Shown here piece by piece: positions 6,121 to 6,984 of a stretch of 6,984 nt of DNA; the first letter of the stretch is position 1; the number at the start of each line of letters is the position of its first letter. A program made the position numbers and the translations under genes. The notes under the pieces are model-generated. The model was given only the letters and a program-made list of their open reading frames with translations, was not told the DNA's origin and did not search any database. The stretch is from Thermoplasmatota archaeon (GTDB taxonomy: Archaea; Thermoplasmatota; JAQUQK01), in assembly GCA_028716125.1 (NCBI GenBank), contig JAQUQK010000096.1:1-6984 (forward strand), read 5' to 3'.

Positions 6121-6846
6121 CGGTGGCGACGAGCTTGGGAACTGTAAGGCAAGCGAAGTGCTTCCCACACCAATGAGCATCAAAAACCAGGCAACGCAAA
6201 TCAATATTGTTGCGGTAAATGATATTGCTGTAACTGGAATCATTGCTATGATCATTCCAATTACCAGCAGAATTCCGCCCGTCCTAATGTTGTTGCTTGC
6301 GCCATTTATGTCGCCAAGTCGGAATATGAAAACTATGAACATAATATATCCAATCAGATAAACAATCGCGCCTGCGATAAATACCAATAAAATCCAAATC
6401 AACGTCACGATTGTTGGATCGCTCAACGCTTCAAAAAAGGTCGTTGCATTGCCAGTAGCCAAATCTGTGAATACCGATGTGCCGATTGTCAAAATTACAC
6501 CGATTGCGCCTGAAGTTATTGTTGAGAATCCGATTATAGCAATAAGCATTCCTGTGCGACCAATTTTCAAACGTGTGGGGTCATATTTCTTAAAAAAATC
6601 AGTTGATGTGAAAAAACATATGTATGCAATAAAGGCCATCACGATAGATCCGATGTAAACAAAAACGAGCACCGAAGGCGGTATTTTGGTTAGAACTAAT
6701 ACTGCTCCCAAAAGACCTATTGTCGTAGAAAAGAATTGTAATATGCTTCCTGTCTTAAATCGCTCCAATCCCTGAATCAAATCCACGGTTTTGGCTTTAT
6801 ATGGAGCACACCCACTAACTTCCGCATAAAGTTCTGAATTCTCCAT
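6106..6846 (-). CDS. Multi-pass membrane protein, DUF973-like
   Basis: From the ATG at 6846 the product has 246 residues and is mostly hydrophobic. I count six likely membrane helices, at about 34-55, 58-79, 99-124, 146-176 (long, perhaps two), 190-210 and 212-233. A short polar N-terminus ends in the motif LIQGLERFKTG (23-33). The loop DFFKKYDPTRLKIGRTG (83-99) and the last-helix pattern resemble DUF973, an archaeal membrane family of unknown function; the match is from memory of pattern and is uncertain. The C-terminus is a short proline/serine/lysine tail. There are no catalytic motifs, and a transport, stress or regulatory role cannot be told apart. The frame continues upstream to an ATG at 6969, but that stretch overlaps the end of the previous gene and looks unlike protein of this type, so I use 6846. 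GGTGG six to ten bases before the ATG could be a weak ribosome binding site. The region is A+T richer than its neighbours. Confidence 0.75.
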   Translation of the reverse strand: MENSELYAEVSGCAPYKAKTVDLIQGLERFKTGSILQFFSTTIGLLGAVLVLTKIPPSVLVFVYIGSIVMAFIAYICFFTSTDFFKKYDPTRLKIGRTGMLIAIIGFSTITSGAIGVILTIGTSVFTDLATGNATTFFEALSDPTIVTLIWILLVFIAGAIVYLIGYIMFIVFIFRLGDINGASNNIRTGGILLVIGMIIAMIPVTAISFTATILICVAWFLMLIGVGSTSLALQFPSSSPPKKTE

Positions 6847-6875
6847 TGTTGCCACCGATGTTAAATTGATATTGC

Positions 6876-6883
6876 GCTTAAAA
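6876..6883 (-). promoter_or_regulatory. Possible TATA-like box of the DUF973-like gene
   Basis: TTTTAAGC on the minus strand lies in the 44-base gap after the upstream partial gene, centred about 34 bases before the ATG at 6846. It gives the same short-leader geometry as the other promoters, but the match is imperfect and the two genes could instead share one transcript. Confidence 0.3.
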
Positions 6884-6890
6884 CCTTTTT

Positions 6891-6984
6891 TTACAGCAAA
6901 ATCGCCGCTAAAATCCCGACAACTATAATTCCAACAATCCCCATTACTGCAGTAGCGCCAGTCTGGCACTTGTATGCTGTTTTT
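6891..6984 (-). CDS. C-terminal end of an unidentified membrane protein, cut by the window edge
   Basis: The minus strand is open from the right edge to a TAA at 6893-6891. It gives 30 whole codons plus the stop: a short polar part KTAYKCQTGAT, then a continuous hydrophobic helix (AVMGIVGIIVVGILAAILL) that ends the protein. This is the pattern of a C-terminal tail anchor or of the last helix of a membrane protein. The lone cysteine before the helix could be the end of a zinc ribbon, but only one cysteine is in view. Being on the same strand and 44 bases before the DUF973-like gene, it may belong to the same operon. No function can be given from this fragment. Confidence 0.55.
   Translation of the reverse strand, partial: KTAYKCQTGATAVMGIVGIIVVGILAAILL

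Noticed and set aside
6847..6969. Longer start of the DUF973-like protein at 6969
   Set aside because: The extra 41 residues overlap the end of another open frame, are rich in cysteine and aromatic residues unlike the rest, and cross the likely promoter.

Overview
The window looks archaeal. Several genes have an A/T-only TATA-like box about 25-35 bases before the start codon, which leaves little or no leader. An internal operon gene instead has a GGTGA-type ribosome binding site. One secreted protein ends in a PGF-CTERM-like archaeosortase tail, and two proteins resemble families found mainly in archaea (the membrane-anchored Holliday-resolvase-like endonuclease and a DUF973-like membrane protein). 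I cannot assign the lineage; a thermoplasmatote or a DPANN-type archaeon are guesses only. There are no rRNA or tRNA genes, CRISPR arrays or insertion sequences that I can see.

Layout: bases 1-1109 (minus strand) hold the first two thirds of urocanate hydratase (hutU), the second step of histidine breakdown, cut by the window edge. A 64-base divergent intergenic region with one A/T box readable on both strands separates it from a plus-strand group of three tightly packed genes: sua5 (threonylcarbamoyl-AMP synthase, tRNA t6A synthesis, 1174-2205), a hotdog-fold acyl-CoA thioesterase (2217-2681) and a membrane-anchored Holliday-resolvase-like nuclease (2678-3037). The spacings are 11 bases and a 4-base overlap. 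An FAD-dependent DAO-family oxidoreductase (3083-4357) follows behind its own TATA box, then a secreted secernin-like C69 peptidase with a signal peptide, an Ig-like domain and a PGF-CTERM tail (4429-6093).

On the right, a minus-strand pair converges on the peptidase: a multi-pass DUF973-like membrane protein (6106-6846), preceded by the last 31 codons of another membrane protein that enters from the right edge (6891-6984). This block is clearly A+T richer than the rest. Only 12 bases separate the two convergent genes, and an inverted repeat covers both stop codons.

Functionally, urocanate hydratase, the amine/amino-acid-type flavoprotein and the secreted peptidase would suit an organism that feeds on peptides and amino acids. 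That link is inference from proximity, not shown by a shared operon. I see no clear defence system or other obviously new multi-gene system. The most interesting object is the secernin-like peptidase, with apparent processing signals at both ends.
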